Assembly: GCA_963971305.1 (NCBI GenBank)
Contig: OZ020306.1
Location: 33,749,512-33,813,511, forward strand
Reading direction: 5' to 3'
Length of the DNA stretch: 64,000 bases
Source: Arcuatula senhousia
Lineage: Eukaryota; Mollusca; Bivalvia; Mytilida; Mytilidae
In this document: in pieces, positions 11,001 through 26,000 of the stretch
How the letters are laid out: the number at the start of each line of letters is the position of its first letter
Position numbering within the stretch: position 1 is the stretch's first letter
Notes under the pieces: model-generated
Database searches by the model: none
The model's input: the letters and a program-made list of their open reading frames with translations, nothing else
What the model was told of the DNA's origin: nothing
Made by a program: the position numbers and the translations under genes

Positions 11001-14000
11001 ACCAAATCTAAGTAGACATAAACTAATCAAAATTATTATTTCTCGAGAGAGGTGAGCACACACTTGTCTTATTACTTAATATTCTTCTTTACAAGTCTTT
11101 TTTTTTACTCTCAGACTCCTCCATATGCACTTCATTATTTCAAGTTTTATGAAAATTAATTGTGTTATATAGATCTATAAGGAGGTGTGAATAAATGTTA
11201 CAGATTGTAGCGCACACACGGTTAATAAACCTTTTTATTTTTCTGGGCTCGATATTTTGTACATGTTGCGAAAAACAGATAAGTGTTGCATTATGCGTCA
11301 TAAATGACCTAAATAATACATTATCATTTAAAGCGTGTATGTTGCAATTATTAATAAATCCCTGTCGCACATCTACTTCCTGTTTTGAAAATATCAGTGA
11401 TGTTATTCAAGGCATAAAATCAGGACGCTAGCCTACCAATAGTTAATCGTTCTATGACATGTATGAGTGTTCTTATTGTTTAGTCTAACAAACTTATCTT
11501 TAAAGATCTTCAAAATTCATTACTTTTCTATACAAGAACTTCCAAGAATTTACAAGTAATAATTCTTAATTTTCAAACAATTTTAGATAAACAGGCGGCA
11601 GATGTCTCTGCTGAGAATTCCCGGGGGAGCGGGTGAGGGCTTCTGCGAAAAAAAAAACTTCCCCGCAAAGACAGGTGGTGAGAAAACATGATCTCTATCC
11701 CGACTACTGAGGCTTTCATGGTAAATCAAGATTAGGAAACATTATAATGGATGTTGTTTAATTTAATAAATGTGTTATGTTGATCAAAAATCTGTTAATT
11801 TAGTAGTGACAAAGGGGCAAATGCAACATTGGGTCCATTCAGCATAGAATTGAAAGAAATGCCGTAAATGTGTCACCTTAAAACTATTTCTAGGGAAAAG
11901 GGGTTACCGGCTATGCTTTACTGCTGGTAAACTAAAGACGTACATTTCATTAAACAAATTAATGGTTTACTATAATTTTGACAAGAAGTGGATAATAAAC
12001 CTATTGTTCTTTTCTACAAGTTATGATCAGGTGTATTATTTTAGGCTATCTTCTTTGTAGTCGGTGACAAGGATAGCAAAAATGAAGTTCGTTCGACATA
12101 GTAAGTACATCTTACCTTTCCAGCTATCGATAATCATTCCAGTGTTATTGAATGTGTATTGCAGATTAAAGGACCGGCCTGAAGCAGATTAAAAAATAAA
12201 CATGAAAAGTATAAGGTGGCAATGTGTTCATAGAATTGCAATTTTTTTTATTTACAAAAAAATCTAAAAAGTTTTTTCCCCATATTAAAAAAATCATTTA
12301 AATAGTAAGTAAAATAAATATTAATTTTATGAATACGTAATGCATTAAACAAGTTAGTAATTGATCCTATATGTAAAGGGAAACAATGATAAAAAAAGTC
12401 CACTTCAACTGGAATGGTGGAAGAAATAGAAATTTGTGCTTTGAATTGTTACTTATATTTTGACAAGCATTGGTTATTTAGATTTTTTGTCCGGGTAAAT
12501 TTTGATTATTATCGTTTACAAGGATTTTTTTGGGGTAAATTTTGATGCAGACATGCAGATATTATTCAACATTGTTCAAAGTACTTACTAATCACGGGGG
12601 GGGGGGGTGGTGTTACTCTTAGTACTTTAGGGTACAAATTTTATACCCACCCCATACATATGTAGGCCTGCTTAAAAAATAAACCCATTCATATATTTTT
12701 AATGCATTTGAAATTCCACGGAATATACTTAAACTTGACATATTTTATAGATATTCTAAAAATCAAACGGTTTGAATGCTCAAAGTTATCGATTGCATGT
12801 ACAGTAAGGGTTACATGGAGGCATATTGTGAATACGAATTGCATATTATAAAATTGTATGTCGCACATACAAAATAAAATTAGATAAAACATAAACAAAA
12901 AACAGGAACTGAAATATGTGAATGTTTATTATTTATCAAACCAGTGAATGAAAAAAAATAATGGTTTATTTAATTTCATTTAATATACGTACGCGCAGTC
13001 TTGAGCGTTTGATTTATCTAATGTTTGAATAAGTTAAAAAACTTTTTTTTTAATTAAGGTCCTTTAGTTGTAAAAATAGTCCTGTGGTTAAAATGAATTT
13101 GTATAAAAGGGATAAATATCTATAAAACTGATGGTACATTGTATATCTGTGAAATATGCCTTTGAATTGGTTTAATGAGTTTAAATGTTTATTGTGCAAG
13201 AAGTTTTGACATGTTTATTGTAACTACCAAAATCAACAAGCCGTACGTGTATTCTGATACTTAAATGCACCCAAGGACACAAATCATTTTTATAATTCTG
13301 AATTAAAAAACTCGTAATAAATAAACAAACTAATACTGGTGCATGTACATATAATATTTAATCCTTTTTATTCTGTCATTCAAATTTACTATTTTAGTTA
13401 TAAATTTTAATTCTAATTCTTTATCTAGCCTTTATTTGTATCATTGAACAATATCATAATCATTTATCAGATATTTTTCATTAATTATAATATAAACATT
13501 GTATGACCTTACCCAAGTCCGTCTAAAGACCTAAGTTGAGTCATGTTTTCGAAGGTCTCTCAATTTGGGATACTTCGTAATTTTTCTCCTAACTTGAGGA
13601 CACCTGACGTTCCATATGTATTTCAACCCTATTAATGATTTTAATTATTAATTCTTAAAAACAAATCTAGTCATACTTATGCAAGAAACACCAATATTTT
13701 GGCAGGAAAAGATTTTGAAGGATCTATATTATTAAATCAAATTACATTAGAAATGTTTTAAATAGGAGTATATCTATGTGCATGGTCGGAAAATATATTA
13801 TATTGTTTTCTGTAAGTATTTCTTCTTTGACTTTATTTTTCTTCATATGTTCGGGTCCGGTAGCTGAATTGGCCCGCAGCAGAGTCTAGTTTGCCGTAAG
13901 AGGCGACTAAAGGTCTTGAGATTCTGATTCTGCCAGTGCGACAAAGTGTGTACCCTTGGTGGGTGAATAGGATGACCCTCGTCCACGGGTGTTTTCAGGT

Positions 14001-17000
14001 CTATAATACGGAAATCCTGACCGCTGACCATAGTGAGCCAACGTTTGTTGAGAGTGTCACGCTTCTTGCACGTAAAAGACCCCTTTGTTGACCGCCAAGA
14101 GCATCACATAGGGTAAATTTTTCTACCCACCTTTCCCATTTTCTTGTGGTCTTCAAAATCTGATATCCCCCTTTCTCATCATCATTTCATGTTCATTTTA
14201 TCATCTTTTTCATGTTCATTGCTTTTAAATAACCTATATAGCGTTGCAAGGGTGTAAAACACCAACTCACTCTTCATATGTTCACAGTTTTAATTTCTTA
14301 ACAAAAACTAACACAAGTAATAACAAGGGGTTGCACTAAGTCGTGCTAAGCATACCCCCACTCGGCCATTCAGAAAACAGGAAGTAGATGACCGACTGAC
14401 CTGGAAAGGGGAGGCACGATACAACTTATCATGCTAAAGCTGTATACCAAATTTGAAATCAATCCCTTCTCTAGAAACTGAGAAATCTGTTACGAAAAAT
14501 TGTCTATTTTTGACCCATAAAAAGTCTAAGTCAGCTCAGAAAACAGGAAGTAGATAATGGACTGACCTGGAAAGGGGGGGGGGCACGGTATAACTAATCA
14601 TGCTGAAGCTGTGTACCAAATTTGAAACCAATCCATCCAGTAGAAGCCATGAAATCTGTTACGAAAAATTTCACTTTTCAAATTTTTTACCCTAAAAAGT
14701 CTAAGTCGGCTCGAAAAACAGGAAGTAGATGATGGACTGACCTGGAAAGGGGAGGCACGGTATAACTCATCATGCTGAAGCTGTGTACCAAATTTGAAAC
14801 CAATCTATCCAGTAGAAGCAGAGAAATCTGTTACGAAAAATTTCACATTTCAATTTTTTTCCCCCTAAAAAAGTCTATGTCGGCTTGGAAAACAGGAAGT
14901 AGATGATGGACTGACCTGGAAAGTGTAGGCATAGTATAACTAATCATGCTGAAGCTGTGTACCAAATTTGAAACCAATCCATCCAGTAGAAGCAGAGAAA
15001 TTGAGCCGGACGGACAGACGGACGGACAGACGGACGGACAAGGTGATTGCAATATAGCCCCCTCTCTTACGAGTGGGGGTATAATATATTATATTAATTG
15101 ATTATTTATTGAAATGCATAGTCGTGCCTTTATACCAGCTGCCGTTTTATAATAAAAAAATCTGTCAAAGTCAAAAATGGCCGGATTTCGTTAAACGGGA
15201 AGTAAGTGAGCGACAGACCTGAAATCGAATCTTTTTGATGCTGTATACCAAATATCAAGTGGCTGTGATGAGTAGTTGCTGAGAAAACTGTTGCGAAAAA
15301 TATTTCCCCGCCTGCACGCCGCCCGACATTCACCATTTTATAACCCGGATTATTCACTCCGTGAAATCCGGCCAATTATAGTTAGGATTGCCTGAGTTAA
15401 GAAGTTACTAGGAATACTTCGAAAACACCCCTAAGTATTTCTTAAGTCATTCTTAGATTTTTCCGTAAATCTGTCTAAGGACCTTTCTTATGGCTTTTCT
15501 TAGGAAAGCATCGGGAACACCACCCCAGATTAATACTGCAAAGGATCAAAACGGAAAATTCACATTATTTAAAGGGTGATCTAGCCTCGGATCTAGCAAA
15601 ACGTACAATGGTGAGATTTAGTTGTCACTCCCTGCATTTGTAGGGTTTTTTGAAAATTTCTAAACCATGAATCATATTTTAACATGTAAAAGTCCTTCAA
15701 ATGAGCCATGATTAATAATAAATTTTGAATAAAAAAGAAAGAGCAAAATATAGAACTGCTTTTTCAAGGAAAAGTAGCGAAAACATATCATGAATGTAGG
15801 TTTGGTCGCGAATCTCATTTTTTATGATTGATAGGCCGGCACACGATAGGCAAAGTGTTTTTCCGAATCTAGGTGCTTTCGTCGAGGTTCGCTATCGCTT
15901 TACCAAGAATGCATTTTCTGAAAATCTAGATGCTTTCTTCGAGGTCCGCTATCGCTTTTCCGAGAAAAAAAAACATTTTCTGAAAATCTAGGTGCTTTCG
16001 TCGAGGTCCGCCATCGTTTTTCCGAGAAAAACAAATCGGCCTCACGAATTATCCATTTTATGGCTTGAAACTCTGTTGACGTGTTGATTTTATTAAAAAC
16101 ATAGTGTTTTATTTGGTTATTTCAACTTATTGTTTAATTTGGTTATTTTGTGTGGTCTCAAGCGTAAACATTCAGCATTATTGTCAAAATGGGGTCTTGT
16201 TCAAAATCTATGAAGACTACCAAGAAAGTTTTTTTTCTATTTTTTTAAATGAATGACGATTAATTCTACAAAAGACCTAGTGCGAAAGGCAAAAAAAATG
16301 TTTCAAACCCGTCTTCACTCGATAAATTAAGTTCAGTGTAAAAAGCCGGATTGGAAGGTTATTATACAAATTTCTCTGACAAAAGAACGCGTGCAACTAT
16401 CCCGGGGCCACTGTCCTCTATCAAGCAGGAGTACCAGAGCAAGATATCTGGCCAAGAACCGACAATCGCTCAGTAGAAAGCGTTAGAAAATATAAACGTC
16501 CGTCTGTTCTGTTTACTGAAATGCCATCACTTAGCATCCGTTGTTCAATTTCTACTTTCGGGTACAAGCGTCTCTTACGAGTCTTATATTGGTGAAACTG
16601 TAGAACTTAGTAGTGTGTTTACGTGGTTGTTGGTTGGTAAACTAAGGCAACGACCATTTAATTTTCGGAAGGGGGGGGGGCTGGGATTTTCACCCGAGCC
16701 GAGAATCTTTTTCGACAGCTGCGCGGGCCAGCTTATTTTTTCCCATACACTCAATGCTAGAAAATTTTGTTCGTAAAACTCTTTATTTCTAATGCGCAAC
16801 ATGAGGGCCAGTTTATTTTTTTCGCCCTATAAGCTGGCCAGACTATTTTTAGGCCAAAAATCAGAGCCAGAATATATTTTTTTAAATTCCAGCCCTCCTC
16901 CCCCGAAAATCAAATGGTCGGTGCCTAATCAAATGTGTCGAAATTCTTTCATGGGTGATGTACACATTTGTATAGAAATTTAATTCATATATGATATATG

Positions 17001-20000
17001 GACACCACCTTGAAATAGAAGATCTTTTTTTGTCAGCTGTAAACGTTAATATGATGTTTGGCATATTAAGGATAAGAGGTTACATGTGTGCTCTATAAAG
17101 TTATGTTAGAGGAGTTCCTTTAGTTTTTTTTAAATATAGGAGTATTTCCGGGTTGCTTATAAACTTGAGGTTTTGATTCCGATTCTGATGCAAAAATATG
17201 TGCAAATAAAACACATAGAACTTCGAGCATGCGTTGTATCAGGCTAGGTTTTTATTAATATAAATATTCTTGTCGCCGCCAAAAACTAACACAATGAAGG
17301 ACAGTAAATAATAAACCATTATAAACTGTTACAATCTATTGTTTCCTGCTTAAGTTCATGACAGTTCCAGACAGAAAATACAAATCTGTCATGACCTATC
17401 ATTTCCTGCAGCAATTCACAACAGTGCATAACAGTTAGTGGATATCTTGTCAAGAACTGCCTTTTACTATGGCAATGGTGGACAGTGCATCATAGGCCAA
17501 GAAAAATTGTCGACTGCTGTGCAAAATTGTTACGGATCAGGACAGTGATAAACAATACAGGTAAAATTGTTAACTACTGCCCAAAATTGTAACAATTTAG
17601 GACAGTGATTAACAATCCAGGTAAAGTCGGTCACGATCTATGAGAAACTGTACCAATGTCGGACAGTGCAGGCCAATGTAGGACAGTGCATTATAGGCGG
17701 AAGGTAATCACTGTCACAAACTGTCCTTGATTGTATAGGGTGATAATGGTAATTCACTGTTGTTTGGCAGTAGTTTCACAGTAAATAGCAGTGTAAGGCA
17801 GTAAAAAAATGACTGTGTCTGGAATAGACAGTAATTTTTTTGGTTCATAGTGTGCAAGAAACTCTTGTTTTATATGTTTCAATAAAACAAATTTATTATA
17901 CCTCTGTGTTTTCACAAGCTGTTATCTCATAGTTCTGCAGCAAATATATCAAAGCCAATTTTGCCTCAAGTAACGCCAACCTCATACCAATACAGATTCT
18001 TGGGCCTATTCCAAAAGGAACATAGCTGAATTCCGGTCTTTTAGCTTTGTTTTCTTCTGTAAATCTATATAAAGGTGCTAACAAAATTACTATTTTTGAA
18101 ACCGATGTCAAATTAGAAAGGACAAAGACATTCCGGAAAATTTTAGGATCACAATAGTTCTGACTTGGTATACACATTTAAAAAAAAATGGTGGGTTACA
18201 CCAGGTTTTATGAATTAAACCTTATCCTTCTATTGTGATCTAAAGTGTGTGGGAAAGTTACACGGTTGTGAGACACTATAGTGATGTTGAAGTTATCATC
18301 ATAGTACAACATACAGACAAAAACTTATTAAAGCATTCACGAATCATCTCATCTTGACAAAATTCATCTGTCACAGTGGATGTTAGAGGAATACATAAGA
18401 ATTTAAAGTTGGTATGATATCCTTGGAAAATTTGTATTGTAATGAAACAGTTAAAGCTGAAATTTCTAATGATTTTAAAATTTTCTTTTTTACATGTACA
18501 TGTAATATTGAATGAAATGTTCTAGGAAAAAAATATCTTCCTCCCAATAAAAGATAAAGATATTTAGTATATACTGTAATTTTGTCTATATTCCACATCT
18601 TTTAACAAATTATAAAGAGATATTTTCAGATTAGTAAACCGATTCATCACTTAGACATAAAAATTAAATATAATTTGTTAGGACTCGTGGGTTTTACAGT
18701 GATTGTTAACCCTTACCCTTTCATTTTCATGCGATAACTTAGATAAAAAAACAAGCACAAACCTGTCAGGATCAAATTTTTCTGGTTCCGGCCAGAATTT
18801 AGGATTCCTGTGCAAGGCAAACACGGGTACACTAACGTTAGTTCCTTTTGGAATAGTCACACCTTTGATTGTTATATCTTCCAAACAATCTCTACCAAAC
18901 CTGAAAATGTTGGCTTAAATAATCTCATTATTGTAAAACCTGTAAGGCGGCAGTTTCATGCAAAATATTTTTAGAAAGGCTGTGAAATATAGTTTCCCGG
19001 AAGAACGTAAAGACATTTTTTGTAATGCCGCACACAAAGACGGACAATGCCAAAGTGACTCCAATATGTCGTTTTGTAACAAGTTTCAGGCGATATTAAA
19101 ATCTTACCGAGTAGCAGGGCCATACAACCGTAATATTTCAAATAAGAATCTCTCAAGATAATCCAATTTTGCTAAACTTTCATACTCTGGTTGCTCCTGT
19201 AGAAAAAAAAATAAAACTATTCATGTTGCTTGATGTGAATTGGTTAAAAGATTTTTACCTGCAATAAGGATCTTCTGATTTAAATCTAATTATTTTTTAT
19301 ATTACATCATTTTTCTTTTATTGTTTTCTTTTCAAAGAAGAAATCACCCGTGTTTTTTCTGCTGACTTTATAAGTTGAATTGTGCTTGTTCCAGAAACTA
19401 CACCAAAAGGGTGTTGTCCATCCAATGTTACAATTGCAAGCAACATACAATATAAAAATATCATTATACCTCAATTATGTTTTTCTTGTAATAAATATTT
19501 TTACTATTTTTCAAGCTCGGGTCCGTTCGTCCGTCCGTCCCAAATAATTCATAGTTCATTAGTATACAATATTGCCTTTCAAATGTTAGATATTACAAAC
19601 TTACTCCTTTTAATTCTGTGTCTATCTCATTTACGAGACGCTTCTGTATTTTCGGGTGTGTAGCAAGTACGTGACACGCAAACGATAATGTATTTGCTGT
19701 AGTATCATATCCAGCTAGGAAAAACGTTATTGCGTTCTGTTGTAGTTCCAACTCATTCAAACCTGTTTAAAACATATTTATAAATTCCTAGTAAAAAAAA
19801 TAGGGAATATATTGCCTATATAAATACCCAAAACCGTCTTTTCTGCCTTTTTTACGTCATCATGTTTGTTCTCTGTTTTTTTTTTTATTCAAAATTTTTC
19901 AAACCCGAATAAAATCAATGACTGTCAAGTGTGAAATAATCTGACTGCTCTAGTCAATATAGTATTTGATTATTTAGTAAAGCCGGAGGTTAGGGTAGCT

Positions 20001-23000
20001 TGTACAATATATCGTATGTGTACATGTAGTTGTAAGTAGTAGTCCGCCTAAGAATCATGCAAAATTGAAGAAAAGTGATTCATCGATAAAAAGGCTACAG
20101 TGGTTTATCTTTAATGAAAGATAGTTCAAAGTATATCGAATAAGACATAATTAACAATTGCTCATAACTTCCTGGTCCTGGGAGAAATCTTGCCATTTTC
20201 TTATAATAGGTACTATTGAAATTATTGACAATTTTAAGAGTTACATGTATCTCCCTTTCTTACATTTTTCCAATGCATTCTATATATTTTTTTTCTCAGG
20301 ACCAGGGCTAGTTTGGAAAAAGAGCACAAAAGATCAAAGCAGGGTGCTAGTAGGAGTAACACATCAAAAATAAATTGGTGAAGGCATTCCACCCATGAAT
20401 CGCTCTTTGCATGATTCTTATAAAGAGTGGTACTTAAAACTTTGATCCTTATACACTGTAATGAGCTACAAACTAAAATCAAGGCAAGGCTGTTCAATAT
20501 ATATTAAGTTATAAATGTCGTCGTAAGATGAAAAATACCACAAAATGGTTCACATTTATAACAAAGCCTAATAATTTCCTTGTCGAAAATTTAAAGCTGG
20601 TCTCGTTGAAAACTGCTGGCGGTTGTCCGTTGTGTTTTTTTTCTGAATTGCCGCTTGATTGTGGGCTATGTCGCGTACACTTATTCCACATCTCATTAAT
20701 TTCTATTGTTAATCGACCTGTCGGTAAAATAATTGTCATTTTTTTTTAATATTCATCTTATAATTTTATGAAAGATCATTTGTACACAACGAGGAACCTC
20801 AAATATTGCAAAAAAACTTATTTAACTTTATTTTTCTTATCATAAGTACAATTATTTCTCATTACAGAAAATTCTTTGTATAATTTATATTATTAAAGCA
20901 TTATTTAACCATGAAGAAATTGTGTCTAAATCTGTGATTCAAGTATACATTTTAAAAAGAATGGAATTCCAGGGTCCCCGCAGGTGAAGCAAAAATTATT
21001 GAACATGGCTGAGTTTTTAACTTGACCAAGGTATTAGTGGTTTAAACATTGGTATAAATTTCATGAAAATCCGACAACACTGTAGGGATGAGTCAGCCCT
21101 TACAAGGTCTGTTTTGCAAAAAAAAAAACCAATTTTTTCATGGTCAAAGTCCCCTAACTCCTACAAAAATTATTGCAAAATGCTGATTTTCAAATTTGAC
21201 CAAGGTATTAGTGATATAAACATTTGGTATAAATTTCATGGATGGGTGCGCTTACAAGGTCTGTTTTGCAAATACAACAGAGTCGTTTTTATGGTCAAAG
21301 TCACCCAACTCCTACAAAAATTATCGAAAAATGCTGATTGTCAAACTTGACCAAGGTATTAGTGATATAAACATTTGGTATTTTTCATGAAAATCCGTCA
21401 ACATCTGTAGGGATGAGTCAGCGCTTACAAGGTCTGTTTTGCAAAAAAAACAGTCGTTTTTCAACGTTTTTCAGTCGTTTGTCAAAGTCACCCAACTCCT
21501 ACAAAAAATTTCGAAAAATGCTGATTGTCGAACTTGACCAAGGTATTAGTGAATAAACATTTAGTATAAATTTCATGAAAATCCGTCAACATATGTAGGA
21601 ATGAGAGCGCTTACAAGGTCTGTTTTGCAAAAAAAACAGAGTCTTTTTTATGGTCAAAGTCCCATACCTCCCACAGAAATAATCGAAAAATGCTGATATA
21701 CAAACTTGTCCAAGGAATTAGTGATATAAACATTTGGTATAAATTTCATGAAAATCAATCAACATCTGTAGGGTTGAGTGCGCTTACAAGGTCTGTTTTG
21801 CAAAAAAACAAAGTCCCATAACTCCTACAAAAATTATCGGAAAATGCTGATTTTTGAACTTGATCCATTTGGTATAAATTTCATAAAAACCCGGCAAAAT
21901 TTGTTGCCTTGAGAGCGCTTACAAAAAGTGTGACGGACGGACGGACGCCCGGCATTTCGTTATCACCGCTCCGCGTTGGGGCGGGGGACAAAAACTTTTT
22001 TATGTTTGTATTCTTTAATAAGAACACACTGAAAAGCAAATTCCTACATTTTGTTTATTCACACGTAGTTCATGCCATATACCTCGATCTTTATAACCCT
22101 GAAGATCACTTGGTAGGTTGTTGTTGTTGCTGTTGCTTTCTTTGCTGCCAGGATGACGTGCATTTATCATCAATTGTAAAAAGTCTTTGTTTCCCTAAAA
22201 CAATGAAAAAATTTATAAATAGCATCAACATGGCATGAACTAACAAATAATCTTTTGTAAATAATTCAGTTAATTTCTTAAACAAAACAAAAATCTGAAT
22301 CATTTTAGATGTATTATTATTTTAAAAACAGAGTGCTTCATTTTATACACAGGAATACAACAACAAACCATCTATCCGAAAGCAAAATATAACAATGCAA
22401 AAAACCGAACGAAAACAAATATAATATCATACAAATAAAAAGTTTTCTGTTTAATATTTTTTGACATTCTCTGTGCTGTTAAGTTTTAATTCTGTAATCA
22501 CTAAACTTTATGGCATGATACAAACCTCCCTTTAACTTGTAAAATTTAAAACGCATTGCCTGTTATTGGTAAATAGATGGGCGTACAATGACAAAAATAT
22601 GTACCTCGTCTTCCTTATTGCGCATATTCACTGCTGAGCGGATTGCCGAGCGGAAAAATTTGTTGACGTCTTCGTCTTGAAGATTAGCATTGAAAAGGTT
22701 TTTAAGAAATGGAAACATCACTGAAAGAAATAATATCAACATTAATTGCGAATGTTTTTTATATAATTGAAATGTTTATTTTAAGTGCTTCACTAACTTT
22801 TGTTGCCACTTACGTCTGTCCGTAGTTCGTTAAATCTGGAACTCAAAAATCGTAAAAGCTCTGATCATTGAAAGTATTTGAAAAAAAAAAGTTATTTATA
22901 TTTTCGCATTCATAGCAAATAATTCGCATGCGTTAAAGCAGACGCAATCATCTTATTGTACCGAAACAAAAAGAAAATACACCATAGTCTTTGTACTAGA

Positions 23001-26000
23001 TTAATATACATAACATAACATAACATTTTCCCTAATTTGTTTTTAAAAAATGAAGTTTTTTGTTAAGTTAATTGATGGATGTAATAATTTCTTACTTATC
23101 ATAAGGGAGTAAAATTTAGGCAATGAACCAATGGCAGCCTTTCGTCCATAGTACACAAATTTGTTGTTCGGGTCCTTCTGTGAGTTCACTTCTATGCCAA
23201 ATGCTGTAGTTGCAATGACGTCCATGGTATAGCATTCACACAAACTAAAATTGTATTGTTTATAAACTAAAAAATCCGCTAGCTGCCTACAAATAAATAC
23301 ACCCTCCCCGGCTCCCTCAAAAGTCATTCAGACCAAATATTGAAATAAAAGAAAAAAAAACATTATGTAAGAGAGATTTCTTGAAAGTTTCATCAACTCC
23401 ATGGAGTTGTTTAGAAGCAAATTTGATTTAAAAATATATGACAGTATTGGCTTTGTGGAGATTTAAAATTATTGTTAAAACGTTATTAAAAGGGCGGGTT
23501 TTGAATGTCCATTTTGATTTTTTAAATAAGATATTTGAATAATTGAGTTTAGGCCGTACCTGGTCGACGATAATGTCTGCAGCAGAGCGTAGTCTTATGC
23601 GACTAAGGTTCTTGGGAATCTGACATCGGGATATCACTCAGCCAATAATACGACCAAGGGTATCCTGTAGATGGCCAAAGTCCAAATGCTTACTTTTTGG
23701 GACCAACGCATGTGGAGAGTGTCACGGTTCGTGTACGTAATCCATTTGTGGATCGCCTTGAGTAGTTGCACCATATCAGTCATTTTTTCAGTCTCCATCA
23801 TCCACTTTTTCACTTTTTCAGTGGTCTTCAAAATTTACGTTTCATATCCCCTTTTCATGTTGTTGCCCTTATGTAACCTATATAATTTTGCTAAGGCGTA
23901 AACACCAACCCACTAGCCCATTCACTCACTCCAGCATGTCTGATTTGCTATAAAAGCTGCTACAACCGATTTCAAGTTAAAATGTCCATAGCGTAGTGTG
24001 CTGTGTTTAGCAGTCGGACCAGGATAGCAGTCGATCTATAGTAAATCTTTGTAATGTATGTACGCTTGCTATAGAACTATATCAATTTCATAGCCTGAAA
24101 TCCCATTAAACAAAGATGATATTTTTGACTTTTCAAATAGCTAATTTACATGAGTAAGTAATAGTAAGTTTGTATTTTACGTCATTGCAAACCTATATAG
24201 GTTATTTAAAAGCGATGAACATGAAAAGGATGATCAAATGGACATGAAATAATGATTACAAATATACGGGTGTGGTGGGAATCAAAGGAATAGTTAATTT
24301 TGAAGACCACAGGAAAAGGGAAGAGTTGGGTAGGGGCGAAAAAATTAGCATATGTGCACTATGGTGCACTATTTGGCAGTTCAAAAAGGGGTCTTTTACG
24401 TGCATGAAGCGTGGCACTCTTCACTACGGTATGCAGCCTGGTTTTAAAGCCTGATGACCCTGGCATTCATTACGACAGGGCTGCCCCATTCAACCACATG
24501 GGGCACAAATCATCTAGTCGCTTTGTGGGCTAACCGACCTTAACCAATATTAGAATTCTGAGCACTTTTTAGTTGACTTTTATCGACAAGCTTAGCGCTG
24601 CTGAGGGCCTATTCACCTCCCGGGCCCTGTAACTCATTTACATAAAGTAACAAAAACATACTGTTTAGCCTCTATTTTTTTCCCTTCATCCGTGTGTGTT
24701 TTTATATTTTCGACCAAATCTCTGCAACATTTTTGAACTTTCTTTGTCATCTATCAAAAAAACATGTTTTTTTAAGTAAGTTCAAATAAGCATGCATTCT
24801 GAGAGTATAGCAGAATATTACATAGTCCCCTACCGGCCTTGCATTTCAGTCATTGGTAAAAAAATGTGAAACAAATCAAAACCTAAACTTGATCAGTTTA
24901 TTATCTACAATCCATAATAAAGTGCTGATAATAAAATTTCAATGAATTTTTAACGTTCAAAGGGCCATAACTCTCGTAAAAATTTGCGGATGGAAACGAA
25001 ATATCAACTTTATCTTGAACTCATAACGATAGACTCACATACCAAAAATTAGTTCATTATCTACTAGCGTTTAGAGAAATAGTGCGGAAATCTGTTATTT
25101 GAGTGAATTTCAAAGTTCAAAGGGCCATAACTCCTGCAGAAATTTGTGGACCTGTACCAAACTTAAACTTCATCTGTAACTCATATGAGTAAACTCACAT
25201 ACCAAAAACAGTTTATTATCTAATAGTGTGGAAAACGGAAATTTCAGTGAATTTTCCAAGTTTGAAGGGCCATGACTCCCGTGAAAATTTGCGGACCGGC
25301 AAGAAACTCAACCTTGATCCGTAACTTATTATGGTCGACTCGCACACCGAAAATAAAATCATTTCATTATCTATAAGCGTTTAAAAAAGTGCTGAAAACT
25401 GAGGCCAGACAGACAGACGGACAGAGCGCAAACCTATTAGTCCCTTTAGGCTTTCGGCGGTAGGGGACACAAAAACAGAATTTCAGATTCCTCGGATCTA
25501 TTTGTTATATTCACTGGCAAAAAAAATCACAATTTTAAAAGTAAAGTCTTGCTTTTTAAATTGGCACCATTTTGTGTGGGTTGTGTCGCGTACACTTATT
25601 CCACCTCATTATGTTCCGTTGTTTTTTTAAACAAGAACGGAAATCCAGAGTCCCCCGCCAAGCGTCCAAAATTCGTATTCTCATCGCTAAACAGGAAGTA
25701 GATAAGTGACAGATCTGGAGACGCATCCAACTATATGAGACCCCTAACTGCTACATACCAAATATCGAAAGCCTATTAATAAAAGTAGCCGAGATATTTG
25801 TAACGAAAAAAATCATTTTTTTAACCTAAAAAAATCTAAGTCGGCTTGTTCAACAGCTAAGAAGTGGGTAAACAACGGACCTGAAAACACATCCCATCAT
25901 TTGAAACATGAAGCTGCATACTAAATATCGAAAGTCTAGGATTAATAGCAGCTGATAAATCTGTTACGAAAAAGTGTGACGGGTGAACGCACGCACGGAC

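Larger units (their letters stand above)
8047..17901 (-). other. P450 intron 13, 9,855 bases
   Basis: Longest intron of the gene; the other twelve run from ~207 to ~2,600 bases. Holds two inverted copies of a 60-bp-periodic block near its ends, a SINE-like copy (13852-14275), pearl-like elements (14320-15085, 15160-15376), a 280-bp TIR MITE and AT-rich unique sequence. Confidence 0.8.

Noticed and set aside
10980..11431. Overlapping ORFs on both strands near 11140-11431
   Set aside because: No domain; lie inside P450 intron 13 in AT-rich sequence.
13852..13960. tRNA gene or tRNA-derived head in the SINE-like family
   Set aside because: No cloverleaf or paired A/B boxes could be read in the head.
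17896..18177. P450 ending at the stop after ENTEV in exon 13
   Set aside because: Would remove the C-terminal strands; a proper donor sits at the same place and exon 14 at 7954-8046 joins in phase with the expected C-terminus. An alternative short isoform cannot be excluded.
22106..22303. Gln-rich minus ORF
   Set aside because: Wrong frame of P450 exon 9; the in-phase reading gives DFLQLMI and joins both neighbouring exons.
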